Positions 33,319 to 43,725 of a stretch of DNA of 64,000 nt are shown here, in pieces. The translations under genes and the position numbers were made by a program. The notes beneath the pieces were generated by a model. It saw only the letters and a list, made by a program, of their open reading frames with translations. It made no database searches and was not told the DNA's origin. Location of the stretch: positions 5,146,001-5,210,000 of the forward strand of contig BCHX01000004.1 in the NCBI GenBank assembly GCA_001599755.1. Reading direction: 5' to 3'. Within the stretch, counting starts at the first letter, position 1; the number at the start of each line of letters is the position of its first letter. This DNA is from Gliomastix tumulicola (taxonomy: Eukaryota; Ascomycota; Sordariomycetes; Hypocreales; Bionectriaceae).

Positions 33319-35438
33319 ATGAAGGTGTCATCACTTGCCGGCTTCTTAGGTGGCTTGCTAGTTTCTACCCCCCTCCTCGGAAAGCCTGACACTGTTTCGC
33401 TGACGACGAGCCACAACTCTTTCCGCTTGGATCTCATATCTTACGTCAAATACGCCTCCGATAACCAGCTGTCTATTCGACCAGAAAGCCAACCCAGCTC
33501 GACATGTTGGTATCCAAGTGCCGTAATCTATCGCAATGTCTGGCTTACTGTCGTCGACCCAATTTCACGTATCCCAGCGGGGTACTTATGTTACATCGTG
33601 AAATGCCTCAAAAAGAAGCAGCAACAGTGGATGTGGCTGTTATGCTGCAGAACGACGCCAAGAGACTTACATCCATCGCCGTTAGGACTGACTCTCGATG
33701 AGGGGACGGGGAGACCCGGGGAAAAGGTTGCTAGACTGCCCTCAAAGAAGGTCTTTGTAGAAGGACAGCAGAAGTCACAACTCAACGGCTCCGTGGTTCT
33801 TGCACATCTGCGCCTATGGGGGCCACCCCCAAGTCCACAGCCAAATTTCTATGTGGCAATAAGCGAGCTCCTACCCGCAACAGAGTGATCGATAAGTATG
33901 AGACTATTTTCGGGGTGCGTTCACTGGAGTATGATGCAAACCATGGACTACTTGTTAATCGCGAACGCGTCATGAGCCAAGGTGTTAGCATCCACTCTGA
34001 CTGGGCGCTTTGGGGCGCGCTTGGAACGCGAGAGCCGGCGAACGCCAGCTCCAGATGCTTGCTGAGATGGGTGTAAATGCCATTCGAATGTCGCATAACC
34101 CGCCAGCCCCAGAAATGCTAGCGATGGCTGACCGGATGGGCTACTGGCATGAGCAAGCCCTCTGAGCCTGTATCCGGCTCGACCGCAATCATCCATCTGT
34201 CATCTCGTGGACCTTTGGCAACGAAGTTGGGGAGCAGATAACGGGAAAGTCCGGCGGGGAACTGGCTGCACGGTCGCGCAACACCCTACGGGAGGAGGAT
34301 TACATCCGTCCTTCACTAGCAGCCAAGAATGCAGTGGCCCCTGGCATGCCTTTCCTCGCCGCCCTTGACACAATCACTCTCAACTATCAAGGGTCGCGAA
34401 TCCGTGACACAGAGGCATATTCAGGACTACAAGCCATCAGAACGCACCCTAGGTACCCGGGTTTCCATGCTGACTACCCTGACAAGCTCATCCTTGGCCC
34501 CGAAACGGCATCAGCGGTCAGCTCGAGAGGCGTGTACCTCTTCCCAGTTACCCACTCTACCAGCGCCCCTGCAAATGATACGTCCAGCGGATCGGAGAAA
34601 TTGGTGCAGGTCAGCTCATATGAGCTTTACTCAACAGCCCCAGGATCATCCGCTAGACAAGGTGTTCACACATCAAGACATCAAACCCCTATGTTGCTGG
34701 AGAGTTTGCGTGGACAGGATTTGACTATCTCGGCGAGCCCGAACCATACTACTCAGCACGCAGTTCCTACTTTGGCATCATTGACCTGGCAGGATTCAAA
34801 AAAGATAGGTACTGGATGTATCAGTCCCGCTGACGCCCCGACCTCCCTATTGCTCATATCCTTCCTCATTTGAAGTGGCCCAACAGGGTCAGGGAGGTGA
34901 CACTAGTTTCGTATTTTCGGAAGCGGATGAGGCGGAGTTATTTCTCAACGGTGACTCTCAGGGGCAAAGGTTTAGAGACGGCTCAGAGTACCGCTTCAGA
35001 TGGCACAATATCACCTATGAGCCGGGTGAACTTTAGGTCGTCACGTACCGTAACGGCCAGGAGTGTGCCAGAGACCCGGTGCGGACAAATGTTGAAGCAG
35101 TCAGCCTGAACGCTTCTGCAGACCGGCCAACTATCGATGCAGACGGCGTTGATCTTGCATTACTTACCGTTCGAATTGCCGATCAGCGTGGTAATCTCGT
35201 ACCTGCGGCCAATAACCTGCTCACCTTCTCCATTTCAGGACCGGGAGAGGTCGTCGCAACCGACAATGGAGATACTACCGACTTTACGGCATTCCCGTCA
35301 TCTCAAAGGAAAGCCTTCAATGGCTTGGCGCTGGCTATAGTGAGGACTCGGGTTGGGGAGAGTGATCAGGGACCGATCAGAGTGGTGATAGAGGCAGACG
35401 GGCTAGAGGCAGCAGAAGTATTTGCGAACGAACAGTAG
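33319..35438 (+). pseudogene. GH2 beta-galactosidase-like pseudogene
   Basis: Pieces of one secreted GH2 enzyme lie in order but in changing frames. A signal peptide at 33319 (MKVSSLAGFLGGLLVSTPLLG) is followed by the sugar-binding jelly-roll piece with CWYPSAVIYRNVWLTVVDP. A shift at about 33590 leads to ATVDVAVMLQNDAKR. More shifts follow before FGVRSLEYDANHGLLVNRE and before MGVNAIRMSHNPPAPEMLAM (about 34070-34140). Next come DRNHPSVISWTFGNEVGEQ (about 34180-34240, with the acid/base Glu) and the FAWTGFDYLGEPEP nucleophile region (about 34700). The C-terminal domains end at 35438, with the last 100 residues still open. Between DRMGY and WHEQ the conserved stretch leading into the active site is missing, so there is an internal deletion as well as at least four frameshifts and stops. 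Splicing cannot explain this. Confidence 0.85.
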
Positions 35439-36322
35439 TGCACACAGTCAGCTGCTGTAGCTAGGCGTCTAACATGCTACCATGCTTTTGACCGTGCTGT
35501 GCAATCCTAGAAATCCTCAACGTGTCCACCAAAGATGTAAGTATTTGATTTAAACGTTGGCAAAAGAGACGTCGAGGTGGAATGGTCAGGAGAACGCCTC
35601 TCGGGCCCTCGCCTGGCTGGGCTGAGGCCAATAGAGGGGCGAACGGCCCACAAGGGCGATCAGGTACTACGTCCATTAAGTGATGGACATTGGTTGCGCA
35701 TGAATATCGGCTTGGCATGTGGAGGAGGAATTTGGAATGGCTGTTAACGTGAGGGCGGCGCCTCACTGCGTGCGTAATTTGACTCAGCTCCTCGCATTGT
35801 GGTGTGGCCCTGTGGTCATCACGAGGTTCCCCTTTTGTTCGCCGGTACGTAAAGCTTTGGCCTGACGGGATCACGACGCTTGTCTCTTCCCAGCATCAAA
35901 GCCCTTCTAGAAGTGGATGTGAGCGGATCAGAAGCGTGCCTAACGACTTGGTGCGGAAATTCGGTGTGGGGGGAACCAGTCACTAGTAGGGATGGGGGAT
36001 GGCTTTTGGGATGGCTGTGCACAATTATTTGGAATTTGTTGCTGACAGGAAGTGTTTGTTGAAGGACATCGTGAGGCAGAATAGCAAGATGAATTTGGAA
36101 TTCAAGTTCCTGGGAGTACCTAATGTCCAAGTGTAAACAGGAAGAAATGCGACGGGAGACAAGAATATTTAAGGTCGCTATCGCCAGATAAAGTTCTCGC
36201 CAATCTAACCACACAGCATCTTTACAACCACAAACACGACCACATCTTCGAACATCCACGACTTACAGCTTATCAACTGCAAGCTTCAGAGCACTTAGAA
36301 CCTTCTCAACATCATCGACAAC
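35439..36322. other. Intergenic with cupin promoter
   Basis: No gene is seen. The last 160 bp look like a typical filamentous-fungal promoter and leader, with a TATTTAAG box at about 36166-36173 (150 bp before the ATG) and a C/A-rich leader. These sites are weakly supported. Confidence 0.4.
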
Positions 36323-37170
36323 ATGTTTTCTACCGAGTTCATCGCCGCCGCCGCTGCCATGCTGGCCATTACTTCTCCTCTTGCTTCTGCGGCCCCCTCG
36401 CAGCTCGCCGCAAGGAATGAGTCGGGCCCAAGCTTGACTGCTCAGCTGAAGCTTGCCGACTCGTAAGAACCCAGCAAAAATGCTAACAGCATGCATATTT
36501 CTTTATCAGTTGCTAACTATTTGCTGCTAGGGCTGTTGATCGTTACAACCTTCTGCCCAATGACGAGGACTTCGTCTTCGACTTTGCCAAGAACCCGGTT
36601 CCCTTCGCCAACGCGAAGACCTTCCCGGCACTAGTCGGAACTGGAGCCGCCTTTGCGCTTGGGTCACTGGATCGTAAGGCCCCTTAATGATTCTGTAAAT
36701 TCCTTTGGGGTTAGAACCATGCTGACAGAGACTTCGATATAGCCTGCACGATGAGCATTCTGCACCTCCATCCCCGCGCCACCGAGGTTTTTGCCGTCAC
36801 CTCCGGCCGTGTCTCGACCGAGATGTTCCCCGAGGCCGGTGTGGTGGACGCCAACGGGAAGCAGCGAACCATCCGCACCGAGCTCGGCCCGGGCATGCTG
36901 ACGGTGTTTCCCGCTGGATCCTTCCACACGCAGCTGAACGTGGACTGTGAGCCTGCCGCTATCGTCGCAGGCTTCTCGTCCGAGGACCCCGGGGCCTCTC
37001 TGATCGTCGATGGACTTCTCTCTCTGAGCGACGAGGTTATTTCGACTTCTTTTGGACAGGTCATCGCCGGCGAGGACATTGATGCCGTTCGCGATGCCCT
37101 TCCCAAGGGGCTTGGTGCCAAGGTTGACCAGTGCCTGGAGAAGTGCGGCATCCAGAAGCGCCGAGTTTGA
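36323..37170 (+). CDS. Secreted cupin (germin/spherulin-like) protein
   Basis: Three exons (36323-36462, 36531-36673, 36743-37170) give 236 residues. A signal peptide is evident (residues 1-23, MFSTEFIAAAAAMLAITSPLASA). Both cupin motifs are intact. Motif 1 has metal-ligand His102, His104 and Glu109 in ILHLHPRATEVFAVTSG. Motif 2 has His156 in GMLTVFPAGSFHTQLN. Residue spacing matches the germin/spherulin 1 family, whose members are small secreted Mn-binding proteins. Some plant members are oxalate oxidases or superoxide dismutases; activity is mostly untested in fungi. Two cysteines at the C-terminus (QCLEKCG) may form a disulfide. Introns are 68 and 69 bp. It stands alone between gene-poor spacers and is likely extracellular. 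Confidence 0.93.
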
Positions 37171-38230
37171 GCCGCTTCGATGAAGAGATTGCATAGGTCA
37201 CTGGACCTCTGTGACTCTCGAGTCGGTGTTTGATCGGCTGAGCTTTCTGGTTGGGATGGGTGTTGGCGATTTGAAGGTGTGCAGCTGAGCATAATTGTGT
37301 CCCTTTGACCATAACATAGTCTACATAGTAGTAGCCAATATCTGAGGTTCCATTTGTCTCATAGATAATCATGTTGGTTCGCAGCTGATACCAGACTTTT
37401 GCGTCCTCATCCTAGTGCGTGAGGTGTGAGGTATTGTAGGTACAGATACGAGGCCCGCCGTTGATTTAGCAGGACACTCGTCCCTGGAACTAATAGGGCA
37501 AGATGTACCTGGGGCTGCTTTCAGTCCGGTGACCGCTTATGAGCCAACAATGAAACTGATTTATTTAGAAATTGGCCCCTTAGATTGACTGTCTCTGAGG
37601 CGTGAGACCTCTTCTTTGTTGGAAGCAGAAATGACGTCATGCGTCAGCCATCATTGACACGTGCTCGCGCTGCTGTAATTGTAATTAGCGGGTCGGGAAT
37701 TTGCGTATCCCGCCATCTGCATTCTGTAGCATTCTGCAGTGCCTGATTGATCTGGCAGCCATCGGTAAGGTTAGACTCTGCTGGTGGCGGTGAAAAGTGT
37801 AGTTAAAGATGGAGTGGCTGAACATGTCTGACTGATTCATAATAATTTCTCCATTCTACAACCGTTCTCCCCGAAGCTCATGCACGACGCGTTCGCGACA
37901 GCATCTATCGCCGGCCAAGTCCTGAGTGCTGGCCACTGACCTGTGACCACTGACCACTCTGACCACTGACCACTAGTACTGACCATGCTATGCTGGCTGG
38001 TGCTGTGGCCCGTAGTTAACCCCGACATTTCTCCAACAAGCACCCCGCCGCCAACGAGCCAACACGCCACTACGGGAACCGGCCGCATAAATCAGTCAAC
38101 TCCCTGTCCGTACCGTCAATCACACCTCACACCACCACCAGCCGCCAAATTGCCCTGCCCGTCTGACGCACCTCGGCCGCGCTCCCCCGACCCTCGCGAC
38201 AGCCCGTGGTCCTATCCTACGTTACGTACG
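37171..38230. other. Intergenic, cupin to F-box gene
   Basis: This 1.06 kb stretch has no gene. A cluster of TGACC-containing repeats (37931-37985) lies near an upstream ATG at 37985. That ATG opens the same frame as the F-box protein but adds 82 low-complexity, proline-rich residues. Confidence 0.5.
37931..37985. repeat. Imperfect TGACCACT tandem cluster
   Basis: Six TGACC copies lie within about 50 bp, mostly spaced as 8-bp TGACCACT units. The cluster sits about 250 bp before the F-box start. Confidence 0.75.
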
Positions 38231-39439
38231 ATGGCTGTGTTGTCTGGTAATCGGCACCGGGACCTGCGTCACGGCGACGACCTCCTGGGCCGATTGCCAG
38301 ACCAAGTCCTCGTCCGCATCTTCACAGCCGTCGGCGCCGTCTCCAAGCACGACCTGTGCAGCGTCTCCCGCCTCAACATGCGCTACCACCTCCTGGCCGA
38401 CGCCATCCTCTACCAGACCATCCAGTTCTTCACGCCCGAGCTGCACCTTGTCTTCAGCGAGGGCCTCAGCCGCAGACCTCGCCGCGGCTCCTCCGTCAAG
38501 GGCATCAAGCTTGCTTACCCCGCATCCAACCTGTCGCGCCTCGTCTCAAAGGCTCCCATCCACGGCTCGCGCAGTCGCCACCACTCCCCGCTTCCCTTTG
38601 ACAGTCTGTCCCAGGCCATCGCCACCATGTCCAATCTCGAGGTGCTCGACATCGAGGTGCCCGATGCGCTGTCGCACGGCATCGGCCAGCTGTTTAATGG
38701 CCCGTTTGATCTGGCGTGTCTGAGCTCATGCACCCTGTTCTACCAGAATGACCATGACGGGTACTGGGATCTGAGAGAGAACATCCATATTTTTGCCCAT
38801 CCCACGCTCGAGAGCCTGACCATCAGGAGAGCCAAGTTTGACCATCGTGGGTTTGATCTGATGGAGCGTCCGCACGAAACAGCCTTGAGGAAGCTGCATC
38901 TTATTGAATGCGACATCAACGACGACGGCCTGTCCGACCTCCTCATGTTTCCAAAGGCACTCCGGGAATTCGTCATGACGCAAGCCGAGAATCCCGTGCC
39001 GGAGCTGGAGGAGAGCTCCGACAGCATTAGAAACTACATCAGTGCCCTGAGCGAACAGACGCACTCGCTCGAGTCCATCATTATCGACTTCCCCAGCCTC
39101 CGAACTACGAGGGCGCTGGCGATGCGCGGGTTTGAGAAACTGACGACGCTGAGGATGAGTTGGGACCATCAGCTATTCGGTATCTCATCCAAGAAACCAC
39201 GGCTTCACTCGGTCGGGCTACCTCCAGAACTCAAAGAGCTCGAGTTCTTCAATGAGCTGGGCACCGACGAGGAGGTGACGGACTTACTGGTGTACATGCT
39301 TCAAAACCTGCCTATCATGGCTAGAAAATTGGAAAATCTGATTGTGGTCAAGGGACAAAACGGTGTCCCACAGGATATAATCGACGCCTGCATGGTTCAA
39401 GATCAACTGTCGCTCGTTTCGATAGAGAGCCCAGACTGA
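38231..39439 (+). CDS. F-box domain protein (second)
   Basis: A single exon encodes 402 residues from the ATG at 38231 (A at -3). The F-box follows at about residues 15-55 (DDLLGRLPDQVLVRIFTAVGAVSKHDLCSVSRLNMRYHLLADAILY, given here as one domain). Then comes an LRR-like body (NLEVLDIEV, TLESLTIRRA, LRKLHLIECDI, LESIIIDFPSL). The frame extends upstream to an ATG at 37985, but the extra 82 residues look like translated promoter. Expected role: SCF ubiquitin-ligase adaptor. It has the same general architecture as the F-box protein at 19.2 kb, but no close similarity is visible by eye, so a recent duplication is unlikely. Confidence 0.87.
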   Translation: MAVLSGNRHRDLRHGDDLLGRLPDQVLVRIFTAVGAVSKHDLCSVSRLNMRYHLLADAILYQTIQFFTPELHLVFSEGLSRRPRRGSSVKGIKLAYPASNLSRLVSKAPIHGSRSRHHSPLPFDSLSQAIATMSNLEVLDIEVPDALSHGIGQLFNGPFDLACLSSCTLFYQNDHDGYWDLRENIHIFAHPTLESLTIRRAKFDHRGFDLMERPHETALRKLHLIECDINDDGLSDLLMFPKALREFVMTQAENPVPELEESSDSIRNYISALSEQTHSLESIIIDFPSLRTTRALAMRGFEKLTTLRMSWDHQLFGISSKKPRLHSVGLPPELKELEFFNELGTDEEVTDLLVYMLQNLPIMARKLENLIVVKGQNGVPQDIIDACMVQDQLSLVSIESPD

Positions 39440-40135
39440 TCGAATGGCGCCTTTAAGCTGAATAGGCAGACATCGAGCCGTGCCTTTCGGCTAAGGGATG
39501 AGAATGACGCGTCAGCCTGGGCCTCGGAACGCCGGGGCTCAGGAACAGGCCAGGATTCACCGCAGAGGCTTCTATTGCCACGACCTCGCCAAGAGCCAAG
39601 ACGACTAGATTCTCGGCGAGGGTGTGTTGCAGGCCGGCCGGTCATTGCATCATCACACCACGCTGTGAACACCCGAGCCTTGCTGATAGACGTGGATTCA
39701 CCTGACTCGAGAGATTCTTTTTCCCGAAGCGAGCAGGTTCGACAGCACTTCATCCTCGTCATCGTTTACAAGACATTATTACAGTTGATTCTCAATCTGC
39801 GACAGAATGGGGCGGAGGCAGACAGCGAAGAATAGGGATAGATGTCTGAAGAGACACAGCTAGGTAAAGATGGACACTCTGAGACTCTCCGCGAAGTCTT
39901 CGGAGATTCGAGCCTAGACAAGGTAGGCATATAGATCTAGATTAGATTGGGGGAGGTAGATTCTTGAATTTCATGATTGGCTCAATAAACTCGATGCCAT
40001 TTGGTGTACGGCGCCGGGCCAGAGACCGAACTACCCCTGGGGGACTCACAAAGTAGCCGCTATGGCTGCTCAAAGTTCGTATAACATTCACTGATGAGAT
40101 TTTCAACACTTTTGAAACAATACTGATGCTGTAAT
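39440..40135. other. Convergent 3' spacer
   Basis: About 700 bp separate the F-box stop (plus) from the oxygenase stop (minus). There are only short frames and no recognised element. Confidence 0.5.
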
Positions 40136-41270
40136 TTAATATGTCAAGGTCAGCTTTTGCTGATTGTATTCCCATGCCGATATATGCTCGTACTTCGGTT
40201 TCTTGCCCCCCTTCAAGAACTCGGGTAGCGGCCCAACGGACTGTGTTCGGTTCGGTTTAGCAAAATAGGCCACAGAGTATCTATCCTCAACCCAGTCCTC
40301 GACGTCAGGGGGGAGAACTACTCGATGGCTGGTGGATCGAAACCTGTCGTTTGTCCACCTTGCAAGGCAGTCCCCGATGTTAACAATCATTTCAAATCTG
40401 TCGAGGCAAGGAACCGGGAAGTAGGCACCGCGACAGCTTTGGTCCTCGATTTCTAAGCCGCCCACCGAATCCTGAAAGAGTAGTGTGACCGTGCCGAAGT
40501 CAGTATGTTCTGAAATTCTCATAGCGCCCTTGCGAATGGCCGCAGCTTCGCATGCAGGGTAATGGTTCAGCCGCAGCTCAGACTTGTTATCCTGGCAGAG
40601 CTGCTGGAAAAAGCCGGAAGGAAAGTCTAGACCGATGGCCAGTGCTTCGAGGATCTGGAGATGGACCGCATGGCATGCAGAATAGAACGACTCCATTGAG
40701 TTCCGGAACCCAGGAATGTCGGCTTCCTCAGGCCAGCGATTGGGATACATATCGTCGTCAACTGGGCCCTGGTCATATGATTCCTAGGAAGATTCAATCA
40801 GCCGTTGGGTCTCGGGGAGAGTAGTCGAACTCCTACCTTAATATCATAGACATCGGGAGCATCGCGGTCACCCTTCTCGAAATCTTTGACCTTGGAGAGC
40901 TTTTCCTGTCCTACGTAGCTGTAACCTCGATGCGGGTTGGGCTGTGCGGGGTGCGCGGCTTTGTTTTTGGCCTCGAGTGGTAGCCCAAAGAATTGCTTGT
41001 TCTTCCCACAAAAGCATGAGCAGATGCCCTTTCTATATCGGGTATATGACTTCCGCATGGCATGATACCATCGACACTTACCCATTGAAATACTTCCAAT
41101 ATCTGCTCTTCGCTAATGCCGTGATCTGTGAACTTGATGAATCCGACTGTGCTGAGCGCCTCCACCAGCTCGGCCCCGAAATTCTTCCGGTCCATCTCGT
41201 CGCCCTTGGCAAATCTGGCAAAATCCATTGACTGGACGGTCCGCCCCGAGGGCGATGGCAAGCTTCCCAT
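40136..41270 (-). CDS. 2-oxoglutarate/Fe(II)-dependent oxygenase
   Basis: Three exons (41082-41270, 40837-41001, 40136-40783) give 333 residues, standard for the isopenicillin N synthase-like superfamily. The DIOX_N part has VEALSTVGFIKFTDHGI and NKQFFGLPLEAKNKAAHP. The iron site is His211-x-Asp213 in SEHTDFGTVTLL plus His271 in STSHRVV. Arg286 in RYSVAYF (the R-x-S motif) binds 2-oxoglutarate. Intron 1 uses an AAG acceptor; it was chosen because it rebuilds VFQW-NKQFFGLP. These enzymes hydroxylate, desaturate or cyclise small molecules, and many fungal ones belong to secondary or plant-hormone-like metabolism. Substrate unknown. Downstream on the same strand direction lies a medium-chain dehydrogenase, which could act on a shared substrate (inference). 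Confidence 0.93.
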
Positions 41271-41889
41271 GTTGATACAATGGCCAATGGTTCATGTGGC
41301 GTGGGTCTGAGGAAGAATCAAGGGAAGAACATGACAAGAGGCGAGGGTTTATTTTATAACCGTCATGATATAAGCTGGTTCTCTCTTTTATCGTGCACTG
41401 CGTCCTTCTAAATTCTGCCGACTGCCGTGAGAGATGGGTTCAAGTTGGTATGCCATGATTTCGGCGTAAGCAAGTGCCGTGGAGAACCTTTTGCCGTGGA
41501 TGTCCTAAGCCGTGATCATAGTCTGGGTCGTATCTCCTTTCTACAGAGCACGCGCCGTTTGAGGTTAGCAGGTTATTTCATATTGCTCCTTGTGTGTGGC
41601 GAGCATAAGCTTATTTCAACGTGCTGGCCAACAATTAATGGCTGTAGAGAGTAGGTCGGTCGTTAGATCAACGGAGGTCTTGTGGAGTGGAGGATCTCCG
41701 AGCTCCCACGGAGGACCACTGGATGGTACTAGCTCTTACAATACTTTGCCGGCCTAGATTAGCTTGGGCACATCGGAGTAATCATTGCCCCGGCGCTCAG
41801 GGGCGATGTCTACGTTGACGAATAGCGCTTTAGAAAAGCAGGAAGTCGTCCATGCAAACATCGCAATAAGGAAGCTTTCATGTGTGTAT
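41271..41889. other. Intergenic
   Basis: This is the promoter of the 2OG oxygenase and the 3' region of the dehydrogenase. No gene is seen. Confidence 0.5.
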
Positions 41890-43088
41890 TTATGACTCGG
41901 CAGCGATTCGAATAACAACCTTGGCAAAATGTTGTTGCTTCTGAAGCCGTTGGATGGCTTCTTGTGCCTCTTCCAACGAGAAGATCTGATCATCCAGCGC
42001 CATTTTGATGTCGTTCTGCTCCACAAACCGGATCATATCCTTCATCATCTTCTTGGTGCCCAACACAACACCTCGGACGATACATATAGTGCTCAAGACC
42101 TTCATCAAAGGCTCAACTGTCTCGTTCCCACCAAGCAAGCCTGCGAGAACGACGATTCCATCAATTCTCACAGCATTGAGAGACTCGCCTAAGGTAGCAT
42201 TTCCGCCAACATCAACTACCACGTCAACGCCTCTGTTTCCTGGCGTAATGTTCTTGGCGGCCAGTCCCCATTGAGTGTTCTCCCGGTAGTTGACAACGTG
42301 GTGGGCGCCGAGCTCCTTCAGCTTCGTGGCTTTGGCGTCACTGCTCGTTGTAGCAATGACCATTGCTCCGGCAGCTAGAGCAAACTTGTGCATTCCATTA
42401 GTCACTGAGAAATTTAGTCGATCGATCAAACGAATCAACTCACCTGCATTGCTGCGATGCTTACACCTCCCGTTCCTTGCACGAGGATCCAATCTCCTTT
42501 CTTTATCTCCCTCCCCTGGAGACCCATCAAGGCGTTCCATGCCGTGATACCGCTACACGAGAGCGTTGCGGCTTGCTCAAAGGTCATCTGCCCCTCAAGT
42601 TTCACTAGGCAGCTCTCCTTGAATACCCCATGAGTCGTCAGAGTGCCATTGAGCTCCTGGCCTAGCCCGGCGCAAATGTGTCCCATATGGGGCAGAGTCG
42701 AATCCGAAAGTGGGCTTAACTCGGGGTGAGACGGGAATTCGGATGGCACAAGATGAGTAACGACCCGGTCTCCAGGGCGGAACGACGTGACGCCATCACC
42801 GATTGACAGCACAACCCCAGAGCCATCTGAGCCAGATATGACGTTTGGGGAAGATTTCAGACCCAGCTTGCCCTGAAAAAAAAATTAGAACCACTATTCG
42901 CCTTGATGTTTGGAGGATGGTGATTGTACTTGAGCGATGACAAGATCACGATAATTCAGGGAGGCAGCGCGCATCTCAACCAGAATCTCGTCATGTTCCA
43001 ACTGCGAAGTATCACTCGCCGTCTTCACGAGAACAAGACCCCTGAGGTCGTCTGCCTGCTCTTGAATCACCCAGCTAGATCTCGCCAT
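41890..43088 (-). CDS. Medium-chain dehydrogenase/reductase (quinone-oxidoreductase-like)
   Basis: Three exons (42930-43088, 42444-42872, 41890-42384) give 360 residues. The N-terminal GroES-like domain has EMRAASLNYRDLVIAQ and ISGSDGSGVV...PGDRVV. The Rossmann domain has the nucleotide-binding VQGTGGVSIAAMQ, followed across intron 2 by FALAAGAMVIATTSS. There is no structural-zinc Cys4 lobe, so this resembles the zinc-free or zinc-reduced NAD(P)H:quinone/alkenal reductase branch. Introns are 57 and 59 bp; the first has a long T tract before its CAG acceptor. Expected reaction: NAD(P)H-dependent reduction of an enone or alcohol/ketone interconversion in the cytosol. The gene ends 620 bp upstream of the 2OG oxygenase gene on the same strand and starts about 500 bp from a retrotransposon insertion. 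Confidence 0.92.
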
Positions 43089-43337
43089 CTTGAAGCTTTC
43101 CTGTTGCTCGGTGAAGTGTTGGAAGACCACGCGGGGTACGTCGGTTCATGTCGGCGCCAGCTCTCTATTTCTATGATCGTGGAGCGTTCGGACTTAGTGC
43201 AATGTCCGGCTTTGGAAGACGATATCCCCACTACCCAGATCCTAGCCCTTGTCTCTGTGGGCTGAACATCCTTGGGCTTTCGGCTGGCGGACGGGGGAGC
43301 TATCAGGCTCCTCGAGCATAGATAATATGGATGAGCA

Positions 43338-43580
43338 GTGCAGCAACGATGGACCCACACCAACTCTGATGCTTGGTGGCTTTTCGACCAGCAGGCAGCT
43401 CGTTATGGTCGTCCTACTACCATATGGATCCAGATATGCATCTTTGCCCAGGCCGGGGTGACAACCAGCGAGGTCAGACAGCTCATCACAGACACGAGGC
43501 AGCATGCTGCCGCCGGTGCTCAAATCTACCTCCCTGGACAGCCGCTGTGTGACCAGGATAGGAAGGCCTTGGTGTCAAAC
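43338..43580 (+). pseudogene. Coding fragment cut off by the retrotransposon
   Basis: An open frame with normal coding character contains DAWWLFDQQAARYGRPTTIW, then IWIQICIFAQAGVTTSEVRQ and AAAGAQIYLPGQPL. It resembles a piece of an uncharacterised fungal protein family I can recall only loosely. It has no start codon context or upstream exon that I can place. It stops making sense where the LTR begins at 43581; the frame just runs 36 nt into the LTR to a TAG. Joining across one copy of the target site soon gives a stop, so the gene was either already broken or has lost its 3' part. Confidence 0.45.
43576..43580. repeat. Target-site duplication (left), CAAAC
   Basis: These five bases immediately left of the left LTR are identical to the five bases right of the right LTR (48769-48773). 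A 5-bp duplication is standard for Ty1/copia integration. Confidence 0.85.
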
Positions 43581-43725
43581 TGTGGGAGAAAGAGGATGAT
43601 TGTATTTGCACTCTAGCGGCGATGATGAGGGAAGAAGGGCCAGCCACCTAAATTTAGGTGGCTGGTGCTCCTTAGCTTCCCCCACTAGCTGCCTAACTAA
43701 GCTATCTAATCTACGCCCTTTTATA
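43581..43725 (-). repeat. LTR, left copy (3' LTR of the element)
   Basis: 145 bp, direct repeat of 48624-48768. It starts TGTGGGAG on the plus strand and ends ...TTATA. Its outer part is unmutated, while the inner end carries C-to-T and G-to-A changes relative to the other copy. It contains a perfect 26-bp palindrome. Confidence 0.9.
43640..43665. repeat. 26-bp perfect palindrome inside the LTR
   Basis: CCAGCCACCTAAA is followed directly by its reverse complement. The right LTR has the same site with two C-to-T changes that break the symmetry. It could form a hairpin or bind a dimeric factor. Confidence 0.85.

Noticed and set aside
37985..38230. 82-residue extension of the second F-box protein from an upstream ATG
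   Set aside because: Low-complexity Pro/Thr-rich translation of promoter DNA starting at the repeat cluster; the ATG at 38231 is the better start.
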